Below, one piece after another: positions 1-8,059 of a stretch of 64,000 nucleotides of DNA (positions are counted from its first letter, which is position 1; every line of letters begins with the position of its first letter). The notes beneath the pieces were generated by a model. It was not told where the DNA came from. It ran no database searches and saw only the letters and a program-made list of their open reading frames with translations. A program made the translations under genes and the position numbers. The stretch comes from Flavobacterium odoriferum (GTDB taxonomy: Bacteria; Bacteroidota; Bacteroidia; Flavobacteriales; Flavobacteriaceae): NCBI RefSeq assembly GCF_025499515.1, contig NZ_JAMKFA010000001.1, positions 434,001 through 498,000 on the forward strand, given 5' to 3'.

Positions 1-1
1 G

Positions 2-1969
2 ATGAATAACGTGAAACGTTCCGTAATTCGAAATATGGAATTGTTGGTTATTGATGAAGTATCTATGTTGCGTGCCGATGTTTTGGATGCCATGGATTTT
101 ATGATGCGAAAAGTACGCAGAAACGAAAGACCTTTCGGTGGGGTTCAAGTTCTTTTTATAGGAGATTTATTACAATTACCACCAGTAGTGAAAAATGAAG
201 AATGGGAAATGCTAAAGAATTACTATCGAGGTATGTTCTTTTTTCATTCACATATTATTCAACAATATCCGCCTTTGTATATTGAGTTGGATAAAATTTT
301 CCGTCAAACAGATGCCGAATTTATTGATGTTTTGAACAATTTACGACACAATAAAATCACTTCGGAAGATGTTCAACTTCTAAATCAATTTGTACAACCC
401 GATTTTGATCTCAAGAAAAATAAAGGATTCATCATTTTAACTACTCACAATTCCAAAGCGGATACCATAAACGCAAAGTCTTTACAAGATCTTGAAGGCA
501 AGCAATTCACCTATTTACCTGAAATTACAGACGATTTTCCAGAAAAAATATTTCCATTAGACGAAAAATTACAACTCAAAGTTGGTTCGCAAGTCATGTT
601 TGTTAAAAACGATTTGAATTTCGAAAAGCAATATTATAACGGAAAAATGGGCGTTATTAAATCGTTAACAGAAAAAGAAATTTTTGTTCACTTTCCTGAA
701 GAAAATAAAACTATTGAAGTTGAAAGGTACGAATGGCAAAATATTCGCTACAAAGTCAACGAAAATACAAAAGAAATTGAAGAAGAAGTCATCGGAACTT
801 TTGTCCACTACCCTATCAAATTGGCTTGGGCGATTACGGTGCATAAAAGTCAAGGCTTAACTTTTGACAAAGCAGCGCTCGATGTATCGCAAGTTTTTGC
901 GCCTGGACAAGCGTATGTAGCTTTATCGCGTTTGCGTTCGTTAAAAGGGCTTATTTTGCTGTCTCCGTTGCGAATGAATGGTATTTCGAGCGATGAAGAA
1001 GTGCTTAATTATGCTGAAAACAAAGCTTCTGAAGAAATCTTACAACATTCGTTAGCCAAAGAAACGTTGTTTTTTTGGTTGAATACGTTGCTTAATTCAT
1101 TTGATTTCAAAGAATTAGGTCAAGAATGGCGCAATCATTTGTTTAGTTATAACTCCGAAGCACCGAAATCACCTAAAACAAAGCATAACGACTGGGCAAA
1201 AACTCAAAATGATAAAATCGCCGAAATTTTAGAACCTTCGGGGAAATTTATGTCCCAATTACAGAAAATTTTCTACGATGAAAATCTGGATATCAAATTT
1301 GTTAAAGAACGATGTGATGCGGCTTATCAATATTTTTTCAAAACGTTAGATGCAGTTGCAGAAGAATTGTTATTGAAAATTGAAGAAGTAAAACGCATCA
1401 AAAAAGTGAAAGCGTTTTATGACGAATTATTGGTTTTAGAAGAACTCCAAATCAAAGCAATTTTACAACTGAAAAAAGCAAAATTACTAACTAATATCAT
1501 TGTCGATGGAAAAGAGATTTCGAAGAAAAATTTAATTTCGGAAGACATGAGTACTTATAAAATCAATAAGTTAGTGGTTGTAGCAGAACGCTTTAGAACT
1601 TCGCACGCTGCTTTGGTGGAAGACGACGAAGAGGTTTCGTATTACACCGATTCAAAAAAGAAAAAAACAAAAGAACCAAAGAAATCGACTTACGAAGACA
1701 CCTTAGAATTGTGGAAACAAAACTTATCAATTTACGAAATTGCTAAACAGCGAAAACTAACACCACAAACCATCTATAACCATTTTACTAAGCTGATTCA
1801 AATGGAAATCGTGCAACTTTCCGACATTTTGCCAGAAGATAAAATTTCCGATTTAAAAGTGGCTTTTAAAGATTTTAAAGGCGAAAGTTTAGGTGAATTA
1901 AAAGAAATCCACGGCGATAAATTTTCCTGGGATGAGTTGCGTTTGTTTAAAGCGGGTATAACGAATTAA
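2..1969 (+). CDS. PIF1/RecD-like DNA helicase with C-terminal HTH, 5' truncated by the window edge
   Basis: Superfamily 1 helicase fragment. The visible protein starts just before the Walker B/DEAD-like motif LLVIDEVSMLRADVLD, so the Walker A loop and the true start lie upstream of the window. Later motifs are present: the GDLLQLPPV segment, and WAITVHKSQGLTFDKA with AYVALSRLRSLKGL near the end of the motor, which are characteristic of PIF1/RecD2-type helicases. The region after about residue 360 is K/E-rich, followed by a winged-helix-like segment (LSIYEIAKQRKLTPQTIYNHF, split around residues 575-600). It would unwind DNA 5' to 3' in replication or repair. It converges with the DoxX gene, and the two stop codons overlap. 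The family assignment is firm; the particular cellular role is not. Confidence 0.85.
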   Translation: MNNVKRSVIRNMELLVIDEVSMLRADVLDAMDFMMRKVRRNERPFGGVQVLFIGDLLQLPPVVKNEEWEMLKNYYRGMFFFHSHIIQQYPPLYIELDKIFRQTDAEFIDVLNNLRHNKITSEDVQLLNQFVQPDFDLKKNKGFIILTTHNSKADTINAKSLQDLEGKQFTYLPEITDDFPEKIFPLDEKLQLKVGSQVMFVKNDLNFEKQYYNGKMGVIKSLTEKEIFVHFPEENKTIEVERYEWQNIRYKVNENTKEIEEEVIGTFVHYPIKLAWAITVHKSQGLTFDKAALDVSQVFAPGQAYVALSRLRSLKGLILLSPLRMNGISSDEEVLNYAENKASEEILQHSLAKETLFFWLNTLLNSFDFKELGQEWRNHLFSYNSEAPKSPKTKHNDWAKTQNDKIAEILEPSGKFMSQLQKIFYDENLDIKFVKERCDAAYQYFFKTLDAVAEELLLKIEEVKRIKKVKAFYDELLVLEELQIKAILQLKKAKLLTNIIVDGKEISKKNLISEDMSTYKINKLVVVAERFRTSHAALVEDDEEVSYYTDSKKKKTKEPKKSTYEDTLELWKQNLSIYEIAKQRKLTPQTIYNHFTKLIQMEIVQLSDILPEDKISDLKVAFKDFKGESLGELKEIHGDKFSWDELRLFKAGITN

Positions 1970-2355
1970 CTCAACCAGTTTACCAACATTACAGCTGGAA
2001 TAAAGTAAATTACGATAGTTCTTGCACCGTCATAATCTTTCGCTAATCGTTGTCCAAACAAAAGAAATAGTAAAGTAACACAAGATAAAATAGCGCCATA
2101 AAAGCCTAACCCTTTTATTACCACATCTTGCATGATGTTTTGAATTATACCCGAAACACATAAAACACCTGAAACAATTTCTAAAAGTAATACAATTCCT
2201 AAAGCGAAAGGAACTTGTTTCGCTAAAACAGTATTAGAAAAATGTCCATTTAACCATTCGACATTGCCTTTCCAGTCTTTAATTTTATCATATCCAGATT
2301 GTAAAAAGGTAATTGCTAAAAAAGCCAAAACTAAAAGTGGAGCTACTTGTGTCAT
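1966..2355 (-). CDS. DoxX-family membrane protein
   Basis: A 129-residue hydrophobic protein with about four membrane segments. These include an N-terminal segment (APLLVLAFLAITFLQSGYDK) and a helix near the middle rich in L, I and V (ALGIVLLLEIVSGVLCVSGI). The FLQSGYDKI segment and the length fit the small DoxX/DoxD-like family of Bacteroidota. The biochemical role of most members is unclear; they are integral inner-membrane proteins often tied to redox or thiol metabolism. It starts 2 nt downstream of holB on the same strand, so the two are probably co-transcribed. Family confidence is moderate to high, function is not known. Confidence 0.75.
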   Translation of the reverse strand: MTQVAPLLVLAFLAITFLQSGYDKIKDWKGNVEWLNGHFSNTVLAKQVPFALGIVLLLEIVSGVLCVSGIIQNIMQDVVIKGLGFYGAILSCVTLLFLLFGQRLAKDYDGARTIVIYFIPAVMLVNWLS

Positions 2356-2357
2356 AA

Positions 2358-3509
2358 TTATGCGTTTTTGTGGATTAATCGAGTTAATTTTATAGATAAA
2401 TCGGTTAGGATGATTTTGCTATTTCCGTTGCGTTCAATATGGTAAATAGCATCTTCTAATTCTTTGTAAATATCTGTAATATTTGCACCATTTACAAACG
2501 GAGCAAATTTTTCTAATTCAAATTTAGGCACTTTTGTTTCTAAAAACACCAAATCATTTGCTTTGTAATTCAGTAATAAAGCTTGTCTGAAAAAGTGAAT
2601 ACAATAATGTAAAAATTGTTTTTGCGTTTCTCTTCCAGTGGATGCAATGTTTTCGCTCCAAGCAATTAAATCGTTAATTGCAGCAGCATTTCCTTTGGCA
2701 CGAAAAGCACTTCTCACCCATTCTACAAACCATTCGTCAAAAGGATATTCATCATCCTCTTTTCGTAAAATATGTAAGGCTTTGTTATAATTTCCTTCGC
2801 TTTGATGCGCAATTTTTTTAGCAATAGTTGGCTCACAATTTTCACGTGAAACCAAAGCTTCTGCAATTACACTTTCGCTCAAACCAATAAAATCAATCAC
2901 TTGACAACGCGATAAAATCGTTTGCAACATATCGCTCGTGCTTTCGGTAATTAAGATAAAAACGGTTTTGGCGGGCGGTTCTTCTAATAACTTCAATAAT
3001 TTATTTGCTGAAGGGCCATTCATTTTATCGGCCATCCAAATGATCATTACTTTGTAACCACCTTCGTAAGCTTTTAACGATAATTTTTTGTTGATTTCAG
3101 TTGCTTCATCTACTCCAATTAACCCTTGTTTATTTTGAATTCCAAGATTTTTCAACCAATCAAACAAACTTCCGTAAGGCGATTCGGTTAAAAAATGGCG
3201 CCATTCTATCATGAAATTATCACTAACGGCATGACTTTTAACAGTATCAGTTCCTGCAACAGGAAAAACAAAATGCAAATCAGGATGTGAAAAATGTTCG
3301 AATTTTAGGTTACAAACTGAATTATCGCCTACATTTTCTCCACCAACATTGCCACACAAAATATATTGTGCATACGCAATCGCCATAGGAAGTGTACCAC
3401 AACCTTCGGGACCCACAAACAACTGAGCGTGCGGAATTCTTCCGGCTTCGGCACTCTTAGTTAAGTGATTTTTAATATGTTCTTGTCCTAAAATATCTTT
3501 GAAAAGCAT
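2358..3509 (-). CDS. holB: DNA polymerase III delta' subunit
   Basis: A 383-residue AAA+ clamp-loader subunit. The N-terminal region MLFKDILGQEHIKNHL and PHAQLFVGPEGCGTLPMA is the delta' version of the Walker A region; the GKT of an active ATPase is missing, as expected for delta'. The lysine-rich LLKLLEEPPAKTVFILITE and the LSRCQVIDF (SRC) motif that supplies the trans-acting arginine finger are present. It opens and loads the beta clamp with tau/gamma and delta. The gene is transcribed away from pgk, with about 150 bp of AT-rich DNA between the divergent starts. Confidence 0.9.
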   Translation of the reverse strand: MLFKDILGQEHIKNHLTKSAEAGRIPHAQLFVGPEGCGTLPMAIAYAQYILCGNVGGENVGDNSVCNLKFEHFSHPDLHFVFPVAGTDTVKSHAVSDNFMIEWRHFLTESPYGSLFDWLKNLGIQNKQGLIGVDEATEINKKLSLKAYEGGYKVMIIWMADKMNGPSANKLLKLLEEPPAKTVFILITESTSDMLQTILSRCQVIDFIGLSESVIAEALVSRENCEPTIAKKIAHQSEGNYNKALHILRKEDDEYPFDEWFVEWVRSAFRAKGNAAAINDLIAWSENIASTGRETQKQFLHYCIHFFRQALLLNYKANDLVFLETKVPKFELEKFAPFVNGANITDIYKELEDAIYHIERNGNSKIILTDLSIKLTRLIHKNA

Positions 3510-3630
3510 GGAACAAACCTAATCAAAAATTACCAAAATTGGTAGAAAAGAAATCAAAAAATTGGTTTTGCAAGATTTAAAAAAAACACAAAATATGATA
3601 TTTATTATAAAGATTTAAAATACAATAATT

Positions 3631-3638
3631 TATATTTG
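3631..3638 (+). promoter_or_regulatory. -7 element of the pgk promoter (TATATTTG)
   Basis: TATATTTG matches the Bacteroidota -7 consensus TAnnTTTG exactly and lies 27 nt before the pgk start codon. No clear TTG at the -33 spacing is seen, so the call rests on the -7 box and position only. Confidence 0.55.
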
Positions 3639-3665
3639 CAATCATTCGAATTAAAAAAGCAATAA

Positions 3666-4853
3666 ATGAAAACACTCAACGACTTCAATTTCAATAATAA
3701 AAAAGCAATTATCCGAGTAGACTTCAACGTACCTTTAGATGAAAATTTTAAGGTTACCGATGCTACAAGAATCGAGGCAGCAAAGCCTACAATTGACAAA
3801 ATATTGAAAGATGGCGGAAGTGTAATTTTAATGAGTCACTTAGGAAGACCAAAAGGTGTAGAAGCAAAATATTCGTTACAACACATCGTTGCAAAAACAG
3901 AAGAAATTTTGGGTCAAAAAGTGCATTTTGCTTCTGATTGTATTGGAGAAATTGCTGAAAATGCATCAAAAAATCTACAACCGGGCGAAATTTTATTATT
4001 AGAAAACTTACGTTTTTATGCCGAAGAAGAAAAAGGAGATGTTGAATTTTCAAAAAAATTAGCTTCGTTAGGTGATATTTATGTGAACGATGCTTTTGGA
4101 ACAGCACACAGAGCACACGCTTCCACAACCATTATTGCTCAATTTTTCCAAGATGCAAAATGCTTCGGATATTTGTTAGCCAAAGAAATTGAAAGTATCG
4201 AAAAAGTATTGAAAAACTCTGAAAAACCAGTAGTTGCGATATTAGGAGGAAGTAAAGTTTCTTCGAAAATTACGGTTATTGAAAATATATTAGATAAAGT
4301 AAACCACATGATTATTGGTGGTGGAATGACGTTTACGTTTATAAAAGCTTTGGGTGGAAAAATCGGGAATTCAATTTGTGAAGACGACAAATTAGAATTG
4401 GCTATCGAAATTTTAAAACAAGCAAAAGAAAAAGGCGTTCAAATTCACTTACCTGTGGATGTTGTGGCTGCAGATTCGTTTTCAAACGATGCAAATACTC
4501 AAATTGTTGACGTAAACCATATTCCTGACGGTTGGCAAGGTTTAGACGCTGGACCAAAATCCTTAGCCATTTTTAGACAAATAATTTTAGATTCAAAAAC
4601 CATTTTATGGAACGGTCCTTTGGGTGTTTTTGAAATAGAAAACTTCGCAAAAGGAACAATTTCTTTAGGCGAATATATTGCAGAATCAACTGCAAATGGA
4701 GCTTTTTCACTTGTAGGTGGTGGCGATAGCGTTGCTGCTGTAAAGCAATTTGGATTAGAACCAAAGATGAGTTACGTTTCTACCGGTGGTGGAGCGATGT
4801 TAGAAATGTTAGAAGGCAGAACCTTACCTGGAATTGCAGCTATTTTAGAATAA
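3666..4853 (+). CDS. pgk: Phosphoglycerate kinase
   Basis: Glycolytic enzyme converting 1,3-bisphosphoglycerate and ADP to 3-phosphoglycerate and ATP in the cytosol. The 395-residue length is normal. Diagnostic motifs occur in order: RVDFNVPLD near residue 18, the SHLGRPKG substrate loop, HRAHAS, the GGSKVSSKI nucleotide-site segment, WNGPLGVFE and the [10 protein letters not shown]-terminal loop. The start is the only ATG consistent with the conserved N-terminus. It is monocistronic or leads into the transglycosylase gene, with a weak hairpin in the 65-bp gap. Confidence 0.97.
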   Translation: MKTLNDFNFNNKKAIIRVDFNVPLDENFKVTDATRIEAAKPTIDKILKDGGSVILMSHLGRPKGVEAKYSLQHIVAKTEEILGQKVHFASDCIGEIAENASKNLQPGEILLLENLRFYAEEEKGDVEFSKKLASLGDIYVNDAFGTAHRAHASTTIIAQFFQDAKCFGYLLAKEIESIEKVLKNSEKPVVAILGGSKVSSKITVIENILDKVNHMIIGGGMTFTFIKALGGKIGNSICEDDKLELAIEILKQAKEKGVQIHLPVDVVAADSFSNDANTQIVDVNHIPDGWQGLDAGPKSLAIFRQIILDSKTILWNGPLGVFEIENFAKGTISLGEYIAESTANGAFSLVGGGDSVAAVKQFGLEPKMSYVSTGGGAMLEMLEGRTLPGIAAILE

Positions 4854-4918
4854 TTACACAATAAAAACCTGATAATTAAGTTATTAGTTTTTAATGCGCC
4901 CCAAAAAACAAAAACAGA

Positions 4919-6457
4919 ATGAAAAAATTAATTTTTATATCACTTTTAGTCTCGTCAGTTGGCTTTGCTCAAGAAAGTTTAGAGCAAAACACATTGACGT
5001 TACCAAAGTTATCGTATTTAGATTCACTAAAAAACACGTTTGTCAATCACTCAACTAGTAATTGTATTGACGAAAGATGGATGGCGGAACTAACAAATAC
5101 TGAATTGTCTGAAAATATGTTTTCTGATATTTCAAGTCTTAATATTGATTCTGAAGTTAGTTATGATTTATCATCAGAAGTATTAAAAAAACGATTGGCA
5201 AAAATGGATGCAAAGTCGCCTTTTAATATTGAATATAATCCAGCTTTAGAAAACACAATTAAGTCTTTTTTAAAGAATAGAACCAAAGCTTTTGAGCGAT
5301 TAATGGCGGTTTCCGAATATTATTTTCCAATGTTTGAAGAGCATTTAGCTAAATATAACATTCCTTTGGAATTAAAATATTTAGCTATAGTTGAATCGGC
5401 TTTAAACCCTAAAGCAAAATCAAGAGTTGGCGCTTCTGGACTTTGGCAATTTATGTACCCAACTGGAAAACAATATAACTTAGAAGTAAATTCTTATGTT
5501 GATGAACGCCATGATCCATTAAAAGCAACAGAAGCTGCTTGCCAATATTTGTCACATTTATATGAAATTTTTGGCGATTGGAGTTTGGTTTTAGCTTCTT
5601 ACAATGCTGGACCTGGAAACGTTTCAAAAGCGATTCGTCGTTCTGGTGGAAGCCAAAATTATTGGAATATTCGCAAATTTCTTCCACGTGAAACAGCAAA
5701 CTATGTTCCAGCTTTTTTAGCCACAATGTACATTTACGAATTCAAAAAAGAACACGGAATTCTTCCAAAAAAAGCGACTTTAACGTATTTTGAAACCGAT
5801 ACCATTATGGTGAAAAAACAAATGTCGTTCAAACATATTTCGGAATTATTGGATATTCCAGTGGAACAAATTGAATTTTTAAATCCGATTTATAAATTAA
5901 AAGTAATTCCGTTTGAAGAAGATAAAGCGCATTATTTGCGTTTACCAAAAAACAAAATGGGACTTTTTGTTTCAAATGAAGAAAAAGTATATGCTTATTT
6001 GAATTACTTGGAAACATTTAAAGAAAAAACAAAATCAGAATATATTGCATCGACTTCAAAAGATTCCATTGGTACAGGTGCAGATTCGACTTCAACGGCT
6101 GTAAGTAAACCTAAATTTGAACGAAAAACACAATTTCACACTATAAAAAGCGGTGAAAGCCTTGGAAAAATTGCGGATAAATACAATGTTTCAATTAGCA
6201 ATCTAAAATCTTGGAATAAAATTAAAGGAAATACGATTCAAGCTGGAAAAAAATTAAAAATTTATTCTGATAAAAAAATAACTGAAAATTCAGAGCAAAA
6301 AACCAGTAAAAATGGTACTTATACGGTTAAAAATGGTGATTCATTATTTTCGATTTCAAAACAATTTCCCGGAGTTTCTATTGAAGATTTAAAAAAATGG
6401 AACGATATTAGCGGTGATAATATTCAACCCGGAATGAAATTAAAAATTAACGGATAA
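4919..6457 (+). CDS. MltD-like lytic transglycosylase with two LysM domains
   Basis: A 512-residue exported peptidoglycan lyase. A Sec signal (MKKLIFISLLVSSVGFAQ) is followed by a GH23/SLT domain at about residues 135-265. The catalytic glutamate is E159 in YLAIVESAL, then GASGLWQFM and ASYNAGPGNVSKAI. Two LysM repeats follow (about 406-450 and 468-511), each beginning with a (H/Y)(T)(I/V)K(S/N)G(E/D)S pattern. It would cleave the MurNAc-GlcNAc bond to form 1,6-anhydro products during wall remodelling. The DUF4837 lipoprotein gene follows 13 bp downstream, suggesting one transcript. Confidence 0.92.
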   Translation: MKKLIFISLLVSSVGFAQESLEQNTLTLPKLSYLDSLKNTFVNHSTSNCIDERWMAELTNTELSENMFSDISSLNIDSEVSYDLSSEVLKKRLAKMDAKSPFNIEYNPALENTIKSFLKNRTKAFERLMAVSEYYFPMFEEHLAKYNIPLELKYLAIVESALNPKAKSRVGASGLWQFMYPTGKQYNLEVNSYVDERHDPLKATEAACQYLSHLYEIFGDWSLVLASYNAGPGNVSKAIRRSGGSQNYWNIRKFLPRETANYVPAFLATMYIYEFKKEHGILPKKATLTYFETDTIMVKKQMSFKHISELLDIPVEQIEFLNPIYKLKVIPFEEDKAHYLRLPKNKMGLFVSNEEKVYAYLNYLETFKEKTKSEYIASTSKDSIGTGADSTSTAVSKPKFERKTQFHTIKSGESLGKIADKYNVSISNLKSWNKIKGNTIQAGKKLKIYSDKKITENSEQKTSKNGTYTVKNGDSLFSISKQFPGVSIEDLKKWNDISGDNIQPGMKLKING

Positions 6458-6470
6458 ACCCCTTTTTTCA

Positions 6471-7451
6471 ATGAAACAATTAGCAATTCTATTTTTTATC
6501 ACTTTTTCACTTTTTTCTTGTAAAGAAAACAAAGAAGAAGCGCAAGCCGTTTTATCAGAATCAAACGGAAAAATTAATAATGTTTCCATTATAATTGACG
6601 ATAATTTATGGAATGGTGAAATTGGCGATAGCATCAGAAAAAAATTCGCAGCACCAGTTGATGGATTGCCTCAAGAAGAACCATTGTTTACTTTAAACCA
6701 GTATCCAACCAAGGTTTTTGAAGGGTTTGTTAGAAAAAGCCGTAACATCATTATCGTAAAAAAAGATACTAAAACAGGTTTTTCATCGAACAATAATGTA
6801 TATGCAAAGCCTCAAAAAGTATTTCTAGTTTCTGGAAAAACAACAGAAGATGTTTTAAAGGTTTTAGAAGAAAAATCAGCCGAAATTATTAAAACTGTTA
6901 AATCAGCCGAAATCATAGAGAATCAACTTCGAATGAAAAAATCATTAGTTTCAGACGACAAGGTTCAAAAAATGTTTGGTGTAAGTTTAGAAATCGGATT
7001 CGGATTCAAATATGATATGGTGAAAGACAATTTTATTTGGTTAAGAAAAGAGTTTTCATCAGGTTATAATAGTATTTTGATTTATCAAGTTCCAATTGAA
7101 AAAGTTGAAAAAGACACTAACATTATTGCTAATATTACTGCAATGCGTGATGAAATTGGAAAAGCAAATATTCACGGAACACTTCCTAACACTTGGATGA
7201 TTACCGAAGCAGCTTATGCGCCTTATTTGTTTGATGTAACCGTTGCAGGTAAAAAAACTTATTTAACAAAAGGAACTTGGGAATTAAAAAACGATTTCAT
7301 GGCCGGACCTTTTGTAAATTATGCAATTAAAGATACTAAAAACAACCGCTATTTAATTTTAGAAGGATTTACTTATAATCCGTCTAAATCAAAACGAGAT
7401 TTAGTTTTTGAATTGGAAGCGATAATTCAGTCGGTTAAATTTTTAAAATAA
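6471..7451 (+). CDS. DUF4837-family lipoprotein
   Basis: A 326-residue protein with a lipoprotein signal ending in SLFSCKE, so Cys17 is the predicted lipidation site. The body fits the Bacteroidota-only DUF4837 family in length and in its repeated W-rich segments (LWNGEIGDSIRKKF, NFIWLRKEFSSGYNSILIYQVP). Its function is unknown. It closely follows the lytic transglycosylase gene and ends at a strong intrinsic terminator, so it is probably the last gene of that transcript. Envelope location is inferred from the lipobox. Confidence 0.8.
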   Translation: MKQLAILFFITFSLFSCKENKEEAQAVLSESNGKINNVSIIIDDNLWNGEIGDSIRKKFAAPVDGLPQEEPLFTLNQYPTKVFEGFVRKSRNIIIVKKDTKTGFSSNNNVYAKPQKVFLVSGKTTEDVLKVLEEKSAEIIKTVKSAEIIENQLRMKKSLVSDDKVQKMFGVSLEIGFGFKYDMVKDNFIWLRKEFSSGYNSILIYQVPIEKVEKDTNIIANITAMRDEIGKANIHGTLPNTWMITEAAYAPYLFDVTVAGKKTYLTKGTWELKNDFMAGPFVNYAIKDTKNNRYLILEGFTYNPSKSKRDLVFELEAIIQSVKFLK

Positions 7452-7455
7452 TATA

Positions 7456-7484
7456 AAGTTCCCTTGATTGGGAACTTCTTTTTT
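7456..7484 (+). terminator. Intrinsic terminator after the DUF4837 gene
   Basis: An 8-bp stem (AAGTTCCC at 7456-7463 pairing with GGGAACTT at 7470-7477), a 6-nt loop and a following T run. It ends just before the acetyltransferase ATG at 7488. Confidence 0.85.
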
Positions 7485-7487
7485 ATA

Positions 7488-7934
7488 ATGGAAATAACAT
7501 TCGAAATAAAGCGATTTAACGAACTTTCTACCACCGAACTATATTCTTTACTGCAACTTCGCTCAGAAGTGTTTGTGGTGGAGCAAAATTGCGTTTATCA
7601 AGACATTGATGGCAAAGACGAGAAGGCAATTCACGTTTTAGGGTATTACAACGGCGATTTGGCTGCATACTCTCGTTTGTTTAACAAAGGCTATTATTTT
7701 GATGAAACTTCGATAGGAAGAGTTGTGGTGAGCCCAAAATACCGCGATAAAAAAATTGGACACGATTTAATGCGAGTTTCTATTGAAGCGATTAAAGAAA
7801 ATTTCAATGAAACTGCAATTACGATTTCGGCTCAAGAATATCTAAAAAAATTCTACGAATCACATGGATTTATCCAAACTAGTGAAATGTATTTAGAAGA
7901 CGATATTCCTCATATTCAGATGAAGCGTTCTTAG
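7488..7934 (+). CDS. ElaA-like GNAT acetyltransferase
   Basis: A 148-residue protein of the ElaA branch of GNAT N-acetyltransferases. Visible features are YSLLQLRSEVFVVEQNCVYQDIDGKD near the N-terminus, typical of ElaA, and the acetyl-CoA loop region IGRVVVSPKYRDKKIGHDLM (about residues 82-101). The start at 7488 is preferred; a TTG 24 nt upstream would place the start inside the terminator hairpin. The substrate is unknown. The start codon directly abuts the terminator, so transcription probably begins within or beside it. Confidence 0.88.
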   Translation: MEITFEIKRFNELSTTELYSLLQLRSEVFVVEQNCVYQDIDGKDEKAIHVLGYYNGDLAAYSRLFNKGYYFDETSIGRVVVSPKYRDKKIGHDLMRVSIEAIKENFNETAITISAQEYLKKFYESHGFIQTSEMYLEDDIPHIQMKRS

Positions 7935-8028
7935 TTTACAGTCTCAGCAGAACCGCCTGTAACACAGATTAAAGGTATTTACAGCCAAATGCGAACTAAG
8001 AAAGTCCAAGTTCACAAATCTAGTTTTA

Positions 8029-8054
8029 CTGCGACTGAAAACTGCGACTGAAAA
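8029..8054. repeat. Tandem 13-bp repeat, two copies
   Basis: CTGCGACTGAAAA occurs twice head to tail between the acetyltransferase gene and the stop of the outer-membrane barrel gene. It resembles other short periodic strings in intergenic gaps of this window (near 33.7, 44.9, 54.5 and 56.6 kb). Confidence 0.85.
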
Positions 8055-8059
8055 CTTTT

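Noticed and set aside
2358..3509. Broken Walker A loop in the delta' gene as a sign of decay
   Set aside because: Delta' normally lacks a functional Walker A; this is the expected state.
3787..4128. Antisense ORF of 113 codons within pgk
   Set aside because: It is a reading-frame shadow of a conserved gene, with no start context and no family.
7464..7487. Extended start (TTG) of the acetyltransferase
   Set aside because: It would begin inside the loop of the terminator hairpin; the ATG at 7488 fits the family N-terminus.
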